Origin: Anaerolineae bacterium
GTDB taxonomy: Bacteria; Chloroflexota; Anaerolineae; 4572-78; J111
NCBI GenBank assembly: GCA_023382535.1
Contig: JAHDWA010000062.1
Coordinates: forward strand, 1 to 57,486
Length of the DNA: 57,486 bases
Reading direction: 5' to 3'
Shown: positions 25,536-33,038 of the stretch, in pieces
How the letters are laid out: every line of letters starts with the position of its first letter
Numbering within the stretch: position 1 is the stretch's first letter
Notes under the pieces: model-generated
The model's input: only the letters and a program-made list of their open reading frames with translations
The model's database searches: none
Told to the model about the DNA's origin: nothing
Translations under genes and position numbers: made by a program

Positions 25536-26347
25536 TGACCAATAAGCGGGTCTTGATTGTTGATAATGATAAAGATATCAGCTTGATGCTCCAGCACAGC
25601 CTGCGGCTGCTGGGACCTGAGTATGAAGTTGTTACCGTAACTGATAGTGTGACCGCCATCAGCTTGATTGAAAAAGAGTCATTTGCCGTAGTCATTACCG
25701 ATTATATGATGCCGGTAATAACGGGTATAGATCTGGCCCTGGCCGTGCGCCGCATCTCGCCAGATACGCAGGTTATTTTGATGACGGCCTACGGCTCTAC
25801 TAATTTGCGTGATACCAGCAAATTCCTGGGCCTGGACGGCTTTCTGGACAAGCCTTTTCCCCTGGAACAAGTCCAGGAGATTGTTAAACGGGCGGTAGCC
25901 CAGACTCGTGGCCAAGAACCGCCGCCGCTGCCTCCCCCCGAAAAACCTCGGCTGTCGCAAGCTGTTTATGAGCTATTGCGGACGCTGCAAAATAATTCGG
26001 GCGTACGTTGCGTGTTGCTCATTACCGCCGATGGCCGCCCCTTGCAGGTTGTCGGCCAAACCGCCGGTTTTGAAGTTGCCAGTATCAGCGCCCTGGTGGC
26101 TGCCAACTTTCTGGCTGCGGCCGAATTGGCTAAACTGGTCGGCAATCTGACCATCTTCAAATCCAGCTACTATGAGGGCGAGAATTACAATATCTATGCC
26201 CACGACGTGAATGAAAAATTGCTGTTAGCTATAGTTTTTGATGCCCGGCAAAAACCCGGCTCAGTTTGGTTCTATACCAAACACGCCGCCAGCAGTCTAG
26301 CTCAATTATTAAGCCAGGCTGCTGCCTCCTCTCCTGCCCCTAACTAA
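25535..26347 (+). CDS. Response regulator with C-terminal Roadblock/LC7 domain (copy 2)
   Basis: A 270-residue paralogue of the preceding protein, from a tandem duplication. The receiver keeps D56 and the Lys of LDKPF, but the acidic pair is D10/N11, so magnesium binding or phosphorylation kinetics may differ. A proline linker (EPPPLPPPEKP, near 128-138) joins it to the Roadblock-like domain (about 145-260), which keeps FKSSYYEG and WFYTKHAA. The start codon overlaps the previous stop (TAATG), so the two are made together and may form hetero-oligomers (inference). Confidence 0.8.
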   Translation: MTNKRVLIVDNDKDISLMLQHSLRLLGPEYEVVTVTDSVTAISLIEKESFAVVITDYMMPVITGIDLALAVRRISPDTQVILMTAYGSTNLRDTSKFLGLDGFLDKPFPLEQVQEIVKRAVAQTRGQEPPPLPPPEKPRLSQAVYELLRTLQNNSGVRCVLLITADGRPLQVVGQTAGFEVASISALVAANFLAAAELAKLVGNLTIFKSSYYEGENYNIYAHDVNEKLLLAIVFDARQKPGSVWFYTKHAASSLAQLLSQAAASSPAPN

Positions 26348-26373
26348 GCTAACCCGCTTCCTCACCCCTCCTT

Positions 26374-26898
26374 TCACCTGACTAAGGCTTCATCGCAGGC
26401 ATAAGCGAAGCCGCAGGCCGCACATCTACCCGGCTGCTGGTGGCTGCGCCCGGCAGTCTCTGCCAGACGCGCCTGGCGCATCGCGGCCATTGTCTCCAGC
26501 AATTCGCGGCGTAGCTCCGGGGTAAAATCAACTTCGTACAGAGCATCGGCGTACTTGAGCAGCCCATGGGGTGGGGTGCGCCCGGTCGTTTCTTCAACCA
26601 ACAGGCAGTAAGCAGCTAATTGCAGCAAATGGCCCAAGTAAGGGACCTTGGGGGTCTTGGTAGATTTGACTTCCACGGGGATGATTCCTGCTTCGGTCTG
26701 GACCAGATAATCCGGTTTGCCGCTGAGTTGGTAGGTTTTGGCATAGAGTGGCTGTGGGTTGGGGCGCCAATCGGCACTGTCGGCGTAAACCAGCCGGCCC
26801 GCCGGGACTCCACTTTCCAGGCGCAGCCGCCTGGAACGAGTCGAGGCCAGCCAGCCGAACCAAAGTAAAATCAGTGCCAGAGTGAAAAGCCAGAGCAT
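26374..26898 (-). CDS. C-terminal half of a split, membrane-anchored Cas4-like PD-(D/E)XK nuclease
   Basis: A 174-residue protein from the ATG at 26898 (a TTG at 26904 is also possible). An N-terminal membrane helix (about 1-18) is followed by the Cas4/RecB nuclease core: D63 in GKPDYL, E76 and K78 in VEVKS, Q93 and Y97 in QLAAY. A C-terminal cysteine set CAAC-x5-C (near 157-166) would give three iron-sulfur cluster ligands. The missing fourth Cys and the N-terminal His motif are supplied by the upstream gene, in a different reading frame and 13 nt away. This frame stays open upstream of the start for several codons, so an ancestral single gene or a frameshift is likely. There is no Cas1 or Cas2 nearby. 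Confidence 0.75.
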   Translation of the reverse strand: MLWLFTLALILLWFGWLASTRSRRLRLESGVPAGRLVYADSADWRPNPQPLYAKTYQLSGKPDYLVQTEAGIIPVEVKSTKTPKVPYLGHLLQLAAYCLLVEETTGRTPPHGLLKYADALYEVDFTPELRRELLETMAAMRQARLAETAGRSHQQPGRCAACGFAYACDEALVR

Positions 26899-26911
26899 AA
26901 GCAAAATGAAA

Positions 26912-27199
26912 CTAAAGGAACTGGAGGAAGTACCCCAACAAAGCCATAGCTAGCAGAATTACTCCCCCGGCGAACAAAAAAACGCTGGCTTGACGCCAGC
27001 GTAGGGCTGCCCGAACTTGATAGCTGTGGTGGCGATGAGTTTGGATACCGTGAGCCAGGACCGTCTGATTGTTGGCCGGGATTTGTTTAACTGTGCCCAG
27101 CCACCAGGAGCGATGGCAAAAACTGTACTGGTTCAGCTCACTGGCCCGAATTAAGGGCAAGCGGCCAGCCGGCTCGGGAGGCGGGGCAGGGGTAGCCAT
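26912..27199 (-). CDS. N-terminal half of a split, membrane-anchored Cas4-like nuclease
   Basis: A 95-residue protein from the ATG at 27199, one nucleotide past the translin stop. It contains the Cas4/DUF83 N-terminal signature: SELNQYSFCHRSWWLG with C28, the expected first iron-sulfur ligand, and a GxxxH-type motif with H55. It ends in a membrane helix (about 70-95). Alone it lacks the D, E and K catalytic residues, which are in the next gene. The two halves together would form one nuclease with a two-helix membrane hairpin in the middle. The start is chosen over an upstream Met because it gives translational coupling to the translin gene. Confidence 0.72.
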   Translation of the reverse strand: MATPAPPPEPAGRLPLIRASELNQYSFCHRSWWLGTVKQIPANNQTVLAHGIQTHRHHSYQVRAALRWRQASVFLFAGGVILLAMALLGYFLQFL

Positions 27200-27200
27200 A

Positions 27201-27890
27201 TCAATCGCCCGGCTCGCCGGCCCACTCATCGCCGGGCTGAGGGATATTCAGGGCTTCACGCATGCCGATGCGCTGCTCAAACTGGATCAGGGCAGCCCGC
27301 ATCGCTTCCTGGCGCACCGCCGTCGTGACATCGCCGCGGGTGCGTTCCAGCACCCCGCGGACCATATCGGTATTGCGGCGCAGACCGCCGGTAATTGCGT
27401 CAGAGAAGTCAACCGTGACCAGAACGCTGTAAATCTCGTCCATACTGCTCAGAGTACGTTCGGCCAGAATCACGTTACCCTGGCGCAACGCATCAAGGGC
27501 AAAGCGGCGCAGTTCCCCTGCCGCCTCGGCCAGGCCGTTGAGGTAAGCGGCGTATTCCACGTTTAACGCCTCGGGGGTGGGTAATGGCTCCTCCAAGATG
27601 ACTGCACGGGTAATGTGCGCCTCGGCCAACTCTTTCAAGGCATCCTGAGTATAGCCAGCGTAGTAAACATCGGGGTAGTTCTGAGCATCGGCGATCATTT
27701 GGGCGGCAGTATCACGCGCCGTTTGCAGCAGCGCCTGCGCCTCCCCGTCATCCCCCCGTTGAGTCGCCCGAATCGAGTTGGCGCAGTGGCGGATAAGTTC
27801 CCGTGAACGGGTGAGGGTATCGTTGCGAATCGTACTTTTAGCTTCAAACGTCTGATTGATGCGATCAATGATTATTTGTAACTGTTGCAA
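27201..27890 (-). CDS. Translin-family protein
   Basis: A 229-residue all-helical protein matching the translin/TRAX family: SRELIRHCANSIRA near the N-terminus, YYAGYTQDALKELAEA, YLNGLAEAAGELRRFALDAL and the C-terminal DAITGGLRRNTDMVRGVLERTRGD. Translins bind single-stranded RNA or DNA as octamers; the TRAX partner in eukaryotic C3PO is a ribonuclease. The acidic residues aligning with the TRAX catalytic set appear kept (E87 and E90 in KELAEA, E122 and E126 in AEAAGEL), so activity is possible. The start is a TTG placed 6 nt after a strong SD GAGGAG; a longer TTG start lacks an SD. Its stop is immediately followed by the Cas4-like N-half. Confidence 0.83.
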   Translation of the reverse strand: MQQLQIIIDRINQTFEAKSTIRNDTLTRSRELIRHCANSIRATQRGDDGEAQALLQTARDTAAQMIADAQNYPDVYYAGYTQDALKELAEAHITRAVILEEPLPTPEALNVEYAAYLNGLAEAAGELRRFALDALRQGNVILAERTLSSMDEIYSVLVTVDFSDAITGGLRRNTDMVRGVLERTRGDVTTAVRQEAMRAALIQFEQRIGMREALNIPQPGDEWAGEPGD

Positions 27891-27947
27891 AGGAATCTCC
27901 TCAGGCAAGCGCTATACCCCGTCAAGGCGCGGGCCAATTAACATAAA

Positions 27948-27982
27948 TAAAAAAGCCGCCCTTCGACTGGCCAGGGCGGCTT
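27948..27982 (-). terminator. Terminator after ssb
   Basis: AAGCCGCCCT (27953-27962) pairs with AGGGCGGCTT (27973-27982), followed on the minus strand by TTTTTATTTA. It separates ssb from the translin operon. Confidence 0.85.
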
Positions 27983-28013
27983 CATGGTGCTACACAGTTA
28001 TTTTATTGTCAAA

Positions 28014-28433
28014 TCAAAACGGAATTTCGTCCTCAGTCAAGCCCGGATCTTCGGCGGGAGCGCCCGGTCCACTGCTGCTGTAACTACCGCCGTTATCGCC
28101 GCCCCGGCCTCCTAAGAATTTGATTTCATACGCCGTGACTTCATAGGAGCCATGAGGTTTACCATCCTGCCCGGTCCAGATATTGATTTCCGGCTTCAAT
28201 CGGCCCTCAACCAACACTTGGCGGCCTTTGCTGAGATACTGATTGCAGCTTTCAGCCTGCTTCCCCCAGACGGTCACTCGAAACCAGGTTGTTTCTTCCT
28301 GAGGCTGCCCATCATTTCCAACCCATTTGCGATTGGTAGCTACTCTAAAATTGGTCACCGCCTGGCCTGAAGGGGTATAACGCATTTCCGGGTCGCTACC
28401 CAAGTTGCCCACTATTGTCAACTTTTGATACAT
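28014..28433 (-). CDS. ssb: Single-stranded DNA-binding protein
   Basis: A 139-residue SSB. The OB-fold covers about residues 1-106 (LTIVGNLGSDPEMRYTPSG at the start), followed by a Gly/Ser linker and the acidic tail ending DEIPF, which recruits repair and replication partners. The start has SD AAGGAG. It has a strong promoter (28485-28513) and its own terminator. It is shorter than E. coli SSB because of a short linker, as in many monoderm bacteria. Confidence 0.95.
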   Translation of the reverse strand: MYQKLTIVGNLGSDPEMRYTPSGQAVTNFRVATNRKWVGNDGQPQEETTWFRVTVWGKQAESCNQYLSKGRQVLVEGRLKPEINIWTGQDGKPHGSYEVTAYEIKFLGGRGGDNGGSYSSSGPGAPAEDPGLTEDEIPF

Positions 28434-28484
28434 TTCTAATCTCCTTAATTAGAATAGTGAGAATAAATGTTCTATTGTGCCCTC

Positions 28485-28513
28485 ATCTTAATCTAAAAGT
28501 TAAAAATTGTCAA
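28485..28513 (-). promoter_or_regulatory. sigma-70-like promoter of ssb
   Basis: On the minus strand TTGACA (28513-28508), a 17-bp spacer and TAAGAT (28490-28485). The -35 box overlaps the foot of the upstream terminator hairpin. Confidence 0.75.
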
Positions 28514-28532
28514 CCCCCAGAAATTGGGGGTT
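28512..28532 (-). terminator. Hairpin terminator of the ECF operon
   Basis: AACCCCCA and TGGGGGTT enclose a 5-nt loop directly after the stop of the last ECF gene, followed on the minus strand by GACAATTTTTAAC. A near-identical hairpin, CCCCCAAAATTGGGGG, occurs at 51720-51735. Confidence 0.65.
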
Positions 28533-29351
28533 TTAAGAGCGGGTTGAGATTTTTTTATGATGATAAGCCGTCATAAACCCATCTGCTGTATAGACCACCT
28601 GCCCTAATTCGAGGCGGCTTGCCAAACGGGCCAGTTGCGGCGGCTGGACATAGGTGCTGCCCAAAATTTCTTCTTGGGCAAAAACGGTTTCGGGGGGACC
28701 GTCAAGCAGTACCCGGCCCTGGCCCATGACGATGATGCGCCCAAAATTTTCGGCCACAAAATCAACGTCGTGACTAATAGCGATAACGGTTTTGCCCCGC
28801 TCCCGCAGACTCCGGATGAGGCCGGCCAAATGCTGTATGCTGCGGTGATCCTGGCCGGTGGTCGGCTCGTCGAGAACAATGATCGGCGTATCCATGGCCA
28901 GGATGGCGGCAATCGCTACTCGTTTGCGCCAGGTTGGAGTCAAATCATAAGGATTGACCTCGACTTTGTCCGTTAGCTCCAAAAGGACCAGGGCTTCGTC
29001 TACCTGAACTTCGATACGCTCCGGGGGGAGGCCAAGATTAGCGGGGCCAAATTTAACTTCATCGCGGACATTCCCCTTAAAAAGCTGATCATCGGGGTTT
29101 TGAAAAACGTAGCCTACCCGTGCCGCCAGTTTCGCCACCGACGTTTCATGAGTAAACCAATCGCCAACACGAACAGCGCCACGCGTGGGTTGCAGCAGCC
29201 CGTTGAGGTGACGCACCAGGGTCGTTTTGCCGGCGCCGTTCTGGCCGACAATAGCCACCAACTCACCCGGTTCAAGGGTCAACGACACACCCCGCAGGGC
29301 CTCAACACCAGAAGGGTAGGTGAAGTGTAAGTTGTCAACCCAAATTTGCAT
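28533..29351 (-). CDS. ECF transporter ATPase (EcfA2/CbiO type) with atypical signature motif
   Basis: A 272-residue ABC ATPase from the ATG at 29351; the longer frame begins within repeat-derived sequence. It has Walker A GQNGAGKTT (near 36-44), Q-loop FQNPDDQLF, Walker B IIVLDEPTTGQD and the switch His. The ABC signature is DLTPTWRKR instead of LSGGQ, so one of the two nucleotide sites in the ATPase pair may be weak. Its partner (29433-30308) has a normal LSGGQ. Being last of the PPC-hydrolase-S-T-A-A' gene set, it energises uptake of the substrate bound by the S component. Confidence 0.88.
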   Translation of the reverse strand: MQIWVDNLHFTYPSGVEALRGVSLTLEPGELVAIVGQNGAGKTTLVRHLNGLLQPTRGAVRVGDWFTHETSVAKLAARVGYVFQNPDDQLFKGNVRDEVKFGPANLGLPPERIEVQVDEALVLLELTDKVEVNPYDLTPTWRKRVAIAAILAMDTPIIVLDEPTTGQDHRSIQHLAGLIRSLRERGKTVIAISHDVDFVAENFGRIIVMGQGRVLLDGPPETVFAQEEILGSTYVQPPQLARLASRLELGQVVYTADGFMTAYHHKKISTRS

Positions 29352-29379
29352 ACTGCATTCTTTCTGAATAAATACAGGG

Positions 29380-29457
29380 TCCACAGATTTGCACAAATGC
29401 ACTCAGATAAAAATAACTGAAAATTATTCGGGTCAATCTGGGTGTATCTGTGGGCTA
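29380..29457. repeat. CAGATTT/CACAAAT-class 7-bp repeats between the two ATPase genes
   Basis: CACAGAT, TTGCACA, AATGCAC, TCAGATA on one side and TCAATCT, GGGTGTA, TCTGTGG on the other. The last residues of the upstream ATPase (SPQIHPD) and its stop lie in it. Confidence 0.65.
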
Positions 29458-30308
29458 TTTAACAGAGTAGTTTTGAAACTACTTTCTGCTTCCTCCAGCG
29501 TCACCGGCAAAGGCTGTCCAGCCGGCCAGCCGCCTTCAGCCTCAAGCCGGCGGGCCACGCTGGTGTAACGAGTCTGGCCGATGTGGTAGTTTTCCAGCAG
29601 CGGCGAGGTCAGAACTTCGGCGGGAGGGCCGCTCAGAACGACTTGGCCGTCGGCCAGCACCAGCACCCGGTCGGCAAAGGCGGCCACCCACTCCAGCTTG
29701 TGTTCGGCCATAACAACTGTCATGCCTTCCCGGCTCAACTCGCGGATAACGGCAAAAACCTCACGGCTGCCCAGCGGGTCGAGCTGAGAGGTCGGCTCAT
29801 CCAGGACCAGCACCTGCGGCTCCATGACCAGCATCGAGGCCAGGGCCACGCGCTGCTGCTGCCCGCCCGAGAGGGCATAGGGCGAGCGGTCGGCCATATC
29901 GGCGATGCCGGTCATGGCCATGGCCCGCTCGATGCGCGAAGGCATTTCCTCGCGGGGCACCCCCAGGTTTTCCAGGCCAAAGGCAATTTCATCGTACACG
30001 CTGAATTTGGCCCCTGAAATTTGATTGAAAGGATTCTGAAAGACCAGCCCGCTGGTCAGTACAATATCTTCCAGGGGATGGTCTTTGGTTTCCAGGCCGG
30101 CCACGTGAACCCGCCCGGCCAGTTCGCCCTGGAAAAAGTGGGGTACAAAGCCGGTCAGGGTGTAACAGAGGGTGGATTTGCCCGCACCGTTAGCGCCAAT
30201 CACGGCCACAAACTCGCCAGCCTCCACCTGGAGCGATAGGTCGGCTAGGGCCGGCTGCTCGGTGTGGGGGTAGCGGTAGGTCAGATTTTCGATTTCGATG
30301 ATAGCCAT
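29433..30308 (-). CDS. ECF transporter ATPase (EcfA1/CbiO type)
   Basis: A 291-residue ABC ATPase. It has Walker A GANGAGKST (near 37-45), Q-loop FQNPFNQISG, signature YALSGGQQQR and Walker B VLVLDEPTSQLD. It pairs with the next gene to form the energy-coupling ATPase dimer on EcfT. The C-terminal end (SPQIHPD) is encoded by repeat sequence. SD GAGGTG lies before the ATG. It has the intact catalytic signature, in contrast to its partner. Confidence 0.9.
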   Translation of the reverse strand: MAIIEIENLTYRYPHTEQPALADLSLQVEAGEFVAVIGANGAGKSTLCYTLTGFVPHFFQGELAGRVHVAGLETKDHPLEDIVLTSGLVFQNPFNQISGAKFSVYDEIAFGLENLGVPREEMPSRIERAMAMTGIADMADRSPYALSGGQQQRVALASMLVMEPQVLVLDEPTSQLDPLGSREVFAVIRELSREGMTVVMAEHKLEWVAAFADRVLVLADGQVVLSGPPAEVLTSPLLENYHIGQTRYTSVARRLEAEGGWPAGQPLPVTLEEAESSFKTTLLNSPQIHPD

Positions 30309-30314
30309 AACACC

Positions 30315-30347
30315 TCAAGGATGAAGGCGGAAGGATGAAGGATGAAC
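30315..30347. repeat. GAAGGAT 7-bp array between ECF genes
   Basis: AAGGATG, AAGGCGG, AAGGATG, AAGGATG in the gap between ecfT and the first ATPase gene. The array touches the ecfT stop. Confidence 0.85.
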
Positions 30348-30348
30348 G

Positions 30349-31140
30349 TCATAACCACAACCTTGATCCAATAGCCAAGAGAGTTACAACAATCAGGCCC
30401 AGGCGTAAGGCGTTTTGGCTCGATGAGTCGGGAATTTGGAGCAGGCTGGTCTTGGTGCGTTTGGCTTTGAAGGCGCGGGCTTCCAGGGCAATGGCCCGTT
30501 CTTCCACGTCTACCAACGAGCCAAAGACAAGCGGGCCAACCAGCGGTAGTAAGGCGTTGAAACGCCGGCGCAGGCTGCCCTGCGTTTCCAGGCCGCGCGA
30601 GCGCTGGGCGTCAATAATGGTACTGGCCTTGTTGCGCATTTGCGGGAGAATTTGCAGAGTGCTAACGATGATATAGGTCAATGAGGGTGACACGCCCCGC
30701 TGAGTCAGGGCGGTCATCAAGGTGCTGGGGTGGGTGCTGAGGAGGAGCAACAGAAACGAGCCAACCATGTTCATAATCCGGCTGGCGGTGAGATAAGCAA
30801 ACTGCACGCCTTCCAGCTTGACCGAGAAAATCCAGAAGCTAAACAGAATGGTTTCGCCGCCCGGGTAGAAGAGGCTCTGCATAGCGAACAAGAAAACGGT
30901 CAGCGGCAGGATCAGGCGAAAGGTGGTGCGAATAAATTCCTGGCCGATGTTGCCCCAAAAGCTGAGCGGCAGCAGGATGACGACAAAAATAAGCGTGGCC
31001 GTCCAGTAACCAGGCCCCAGAAAGCCGATCAGGATCAGACTGAAGGTGAGGGTCAGCTTGGTGAGGGGATTGAGGCGATGGAGCGGGCTGTCGCGATGGA
31101 TGTAAAAGCTGAGTTTATCCTGCAAAAGAGAAACCTCCAC
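30349..31140 (-). CDS. ecfT: ECF transporter transmembrane coupling protein EcfT
   Basis: A 263-residue T component with 5-6 membrane helices. The cytoplasmic coupling motifs that touch the two ATPases are visible as RSRGLE (near 187) and LEARAF (near 228), the two Ala-Arg-Gly-type motifs of the family. The start is GTG. It joins the S component to the two ATPases. A hairpin (31157-31186) lies between it and the S-component gene and may set relative expression. Confidence 0.88.
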   Translation of the reverse strand: MEVSLLQDKLSFYIHRDSPLHRLNPLTKLTLTFSLILIGFLGPGYWTATLIFVVILLPLSFWGNIGQEFIRTTFRLILPLTVFLFAMQSLFYPGGETILFSFWIFSVKLEGVQFAYLTASRIMNMVGSFLLLLLSTHPSTLMTALTQRGVSPSLTYIIVSTLQILPQMRNKASTIIDAQRSRGLETQGSLRRRFNALLPLVGPLVFGSLVDVEERAIALEARAFKAKRTKTSLLQIPDSSSQNALRLGLIVVTLLAIGSRLWL

Positions 31141-31156
31141 TGGGGAGTAAAAACTA

Positions 31157-31186
31157 CCCCCGTCGTCAATGGCCGGGTGACGGGGG
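31157..31186 (-). terminator. Hairpin between S component and ecfT
   Basis: CCCCCGTC (31157-31164) and GACGGGGG (31179-31186), followed on the minus strand by TAGTTTTTAC. It could act as a partial terminator, lowering ecfT and ATPase expression relative to the S component. Confidence 0.55.
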
Positions 31187-31210
31187 CGTTAGCGGCTGCG
31201 TCTTATTGGC

Positions 31211-31807
31211 TCAGGGGATGACATTGTCTGAACGGGAAAACCGCGAGATGTAGCGCAGTGATAACCCCCGGATGATAAGCCAGGCGAACAAACAGGTTAG
31301 AATCTTATCGAGCGGCTCGACCAAAAAATTGGTGGTCAGAACTGCGTTAAACAGCTCCTGGCCGGTCGCCAGCAAATAAGCGGTGATAAAGGTTGAGCCG
31401 CTGCTGGTGATGCCGCCAAACAGGTAGACGCCGATAGGGGTTGAGACAATCACCGCGGCCAGCGCTACAAAAATACCGGCAATGATCACTTTCCACCAGA
31501 CCTTGAACAGGCCGAAATTGGCGCAAATACCGGCGACCAGGCCGATGGCCGCGGCCACCGGAAACCAGGGCAGCGCGCCGGGGTCAACGATCAGGCCCCA
31601 GATAATATTCGACAAGGCCCCGGTGAGCGCCCCGGCCCACGGCCCGGCCAGCACCGCCACCAGTACCGTTCCAATCGAGTCCAGAAAGACCGGCAGCTTG
31701 AGCAAAACCACAATCTGGCCGATGACAATGTTGATGGCAATTGCCACCGGAATGAGAACCAGGGTGATGGTGCTGAAATCCCGTTTTAATTGTGCTGCAA
31801 CGCTCAT
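31211..31807 (-). CDS. ECF transporter substrate-binding S component
   Basis: A 198-residue integral membrane protein with about six helices. The segment LPVFLDSIGTVLVAVLAGPWAGALTGALSN (about 38-67) is typical of S components with a conserved loop near the binding pocket. SD AAAGGAG lies before the ATG. The substrate cannot be read from the sequence. The direct upstream neighbour, a nucleoside hydrolase, and the divergent YhhQ suggest a nucleobase- or nucleoside-like ligand such as queuine or queuosine (inference). Confidence 0.82.
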   Translation of the reverse strand: MSVAAQLKRDFSTITLVLIPVAIAINIVIGQIVVLLKLPVFLDSIGTVLVAVLAGPWAGALTGALSNIIWGLIVDPGALPWFPVAAAIGLVAGICANFGLFKVWWKVIIAGIFVALAAVIVSTPIGVYLFGGITSSGSTFITAYLLATGQELFNAVLTTNFLVEPLDKILTCLFAWLIIRGLSLRYISRFSRSDNVIP

Positions 31808-31905
31808 GATTTATCTCCTTTCATTTTTGTTTACTGATAGTGTTTGATTAACACTTTCTATTTGATAGCATACACCCAATAGGCAAATGACGCCAATTTT
31901 TGGCT

Positions 31906-31928
31906 GTGTCAAAGCACAGCTTTGACAC
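31906..31928. repeat. 9-bp perfect hairpin between hydrolase and S component
   Basis: GTGTCAAAG and CTTTGACAC around CACAG, directly after the hydrolase stop. There is no T-run on the minus strand, so termination would be weak; it could be an RNA stability or regulatory hairpin. Confidence 0.5.
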
Positions 31929-31931
31929 TCC

Positions 31932-32885
31932 TTAGTTTAAACGGTGGGCCAGCGCCTCGATGCGTTCCAAAAATAATTCAATGAAGCGGCGGGCCTGGAC
32001 TTTGAGCGCTACCTGCATGTTGGGCGGCTTGGACCACATATCGTAGAAGTCAGCCATTGTTTTGCCCAGAGACAACTCGCTGTATAAATCTACCGTGACG
32101 TGCAGCGGGCTGGTCTCGACCAGGTCGGGGGCAAAGGTCAAGGCCAGCGCCAGCGGGTCGTTGATGACACAGCCCTGAATGCCCTGGTACTCGTCGTGGA
32201 ACTCCATGTAAAAGCGGGTGGCGTCGGCGATAAAGCGGGTGATGGGGGAGTCAAGGGCCAGCAGGCGCTCGACATCGGCCTGGGTCAGGATACATTGATA
32301 GGTCACGTCGAGCGGCACGAGGGTTAGGGGCAGGCCGGAATGGTAAACGATGTGCGCGGCGTGCGGGTCAACGTAGACATTGAATTCGGCCAAGGGTGTG
32401 GTGTTGCCTTCATGGCGGAGGGCGCCGCCCATAATAACCACCTCGCGGATGGCTTGCAGCAGAGCCGGTTCCCGGCGGATCGCCAGGGCCAGGTTGGTCA
32501 GCGGCCCAATTGCGACCACGGTAATTTCTCCGGGCGCGGCCATGATCCGCTCGATGAGCAGGTCCACCGCATGCTGGTTGGCACGGTGGCGGCGGGGTGG
32601 AGGGAGTTTGGCATAGCCCAGGCCGGTCTGGCCGTGCGTTTCCGGTGCGGTCAGCAGGGGTTGCAGCAGGGGCCGATCCAGGCCGGGCGCAACGGGGATG
32701 TGCGCCGCTCCGGCCAGTTCCAGCACGCCCAGCGCATTGCTGACTCCCTGGGCTGTAGAACAGTTGCCCATCACCACGGTCAAAGCTTCCAGGTTGAGTT
32801 CGGGTGAGGCCAGGGCCAGCAGAATGGCTAAAGCATCATCAATCCCCGGATCGGTATCTATGATGATTCGTTTGGCCTGACCCAT
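31932..32885 (-). CDS. Inosine-uridine-type nucleoside hydrolase (possible QueK-like)
   Basis: A 317-residue hydrolase of the IUNH family, splitting the N-glycosidic bond of ribonucleosides. The calcium-binding motif IDTDPGIDDALA is at residues 9-20; MGGA and AEFNVYVDPHAA (near 150-180) are further family motifs. The SD GGGGAGGT gives a clear start. It sits between a PPC-domain gene and the ECF S component. In known queuosine salvage (QueK in Clostridioides) an IUNH-type enzyme works with an ECF transporter, so QueK-like activity is a reasonable hypothesis, but general nucleoside salvage is equally allowed by the sequence. Confidence 0.88.
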   Translation of the reverse strand: MGQAKRIIIDTDPGIDDALAILLALASPELNLEALTVVMGNCSTAQGVSNALGVLELAGAAHIPVAPGLDRPLLQPLLTAPETHGQTGLGYAKLPPPRRHRANQHAVDLLIERIMAAPGEITVVAIGPLTNLALAIRREPALLQAIREVVIMGGALRHEGNTTPLAEFNVYVDPHAAHIVYHSGLPLTLVPLDVTYQCILTQADVERLLALDSPITRFIADATRFYMEFHDEYQGIQGCVINDPLALALTFAPDLVETSPLHVTVDLYSELSLGKTMADFYDMWSKPPNMQVALKVQARRFIELFLERIEALAHRLN

Positions 32886-32968
32886 TTGACCTCCCCCCCT
32901 GGTGCGCCGGATCTTTCAAACTTAAAAGGCAGCGCATTCTAACATAAGAGGGCCGAGATGTCCAGCAA

Positions 32969-33004
32969 AAATCGAAGATGGAGGATAGAGGATAGAAGAT
33001 AGAA
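32969..33004. repeat. GAGGATA 7-bp array, intergenic
   Basis: GAAGATG, GAGGATA, GAGGATA, GAAGATA between the PPC-domain gene and the nucleoside hydrolase gene. Same class as 15940, 21866 and 42241, which are inside genes. Confidence 0.9.
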
Positions 33005-33038
33005 AAAACTTCTTTGGCAGCCTTCCAACCTTCCTTCT

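Noticed and set aside
26374..27199. Cas4-like gene as evidence for a CRISPR-Cas locus
   Set aside because: No other cas gene or repeat-spacer array lies in the window; the protein is membrane-anchored, unlike adaptation Cas4.
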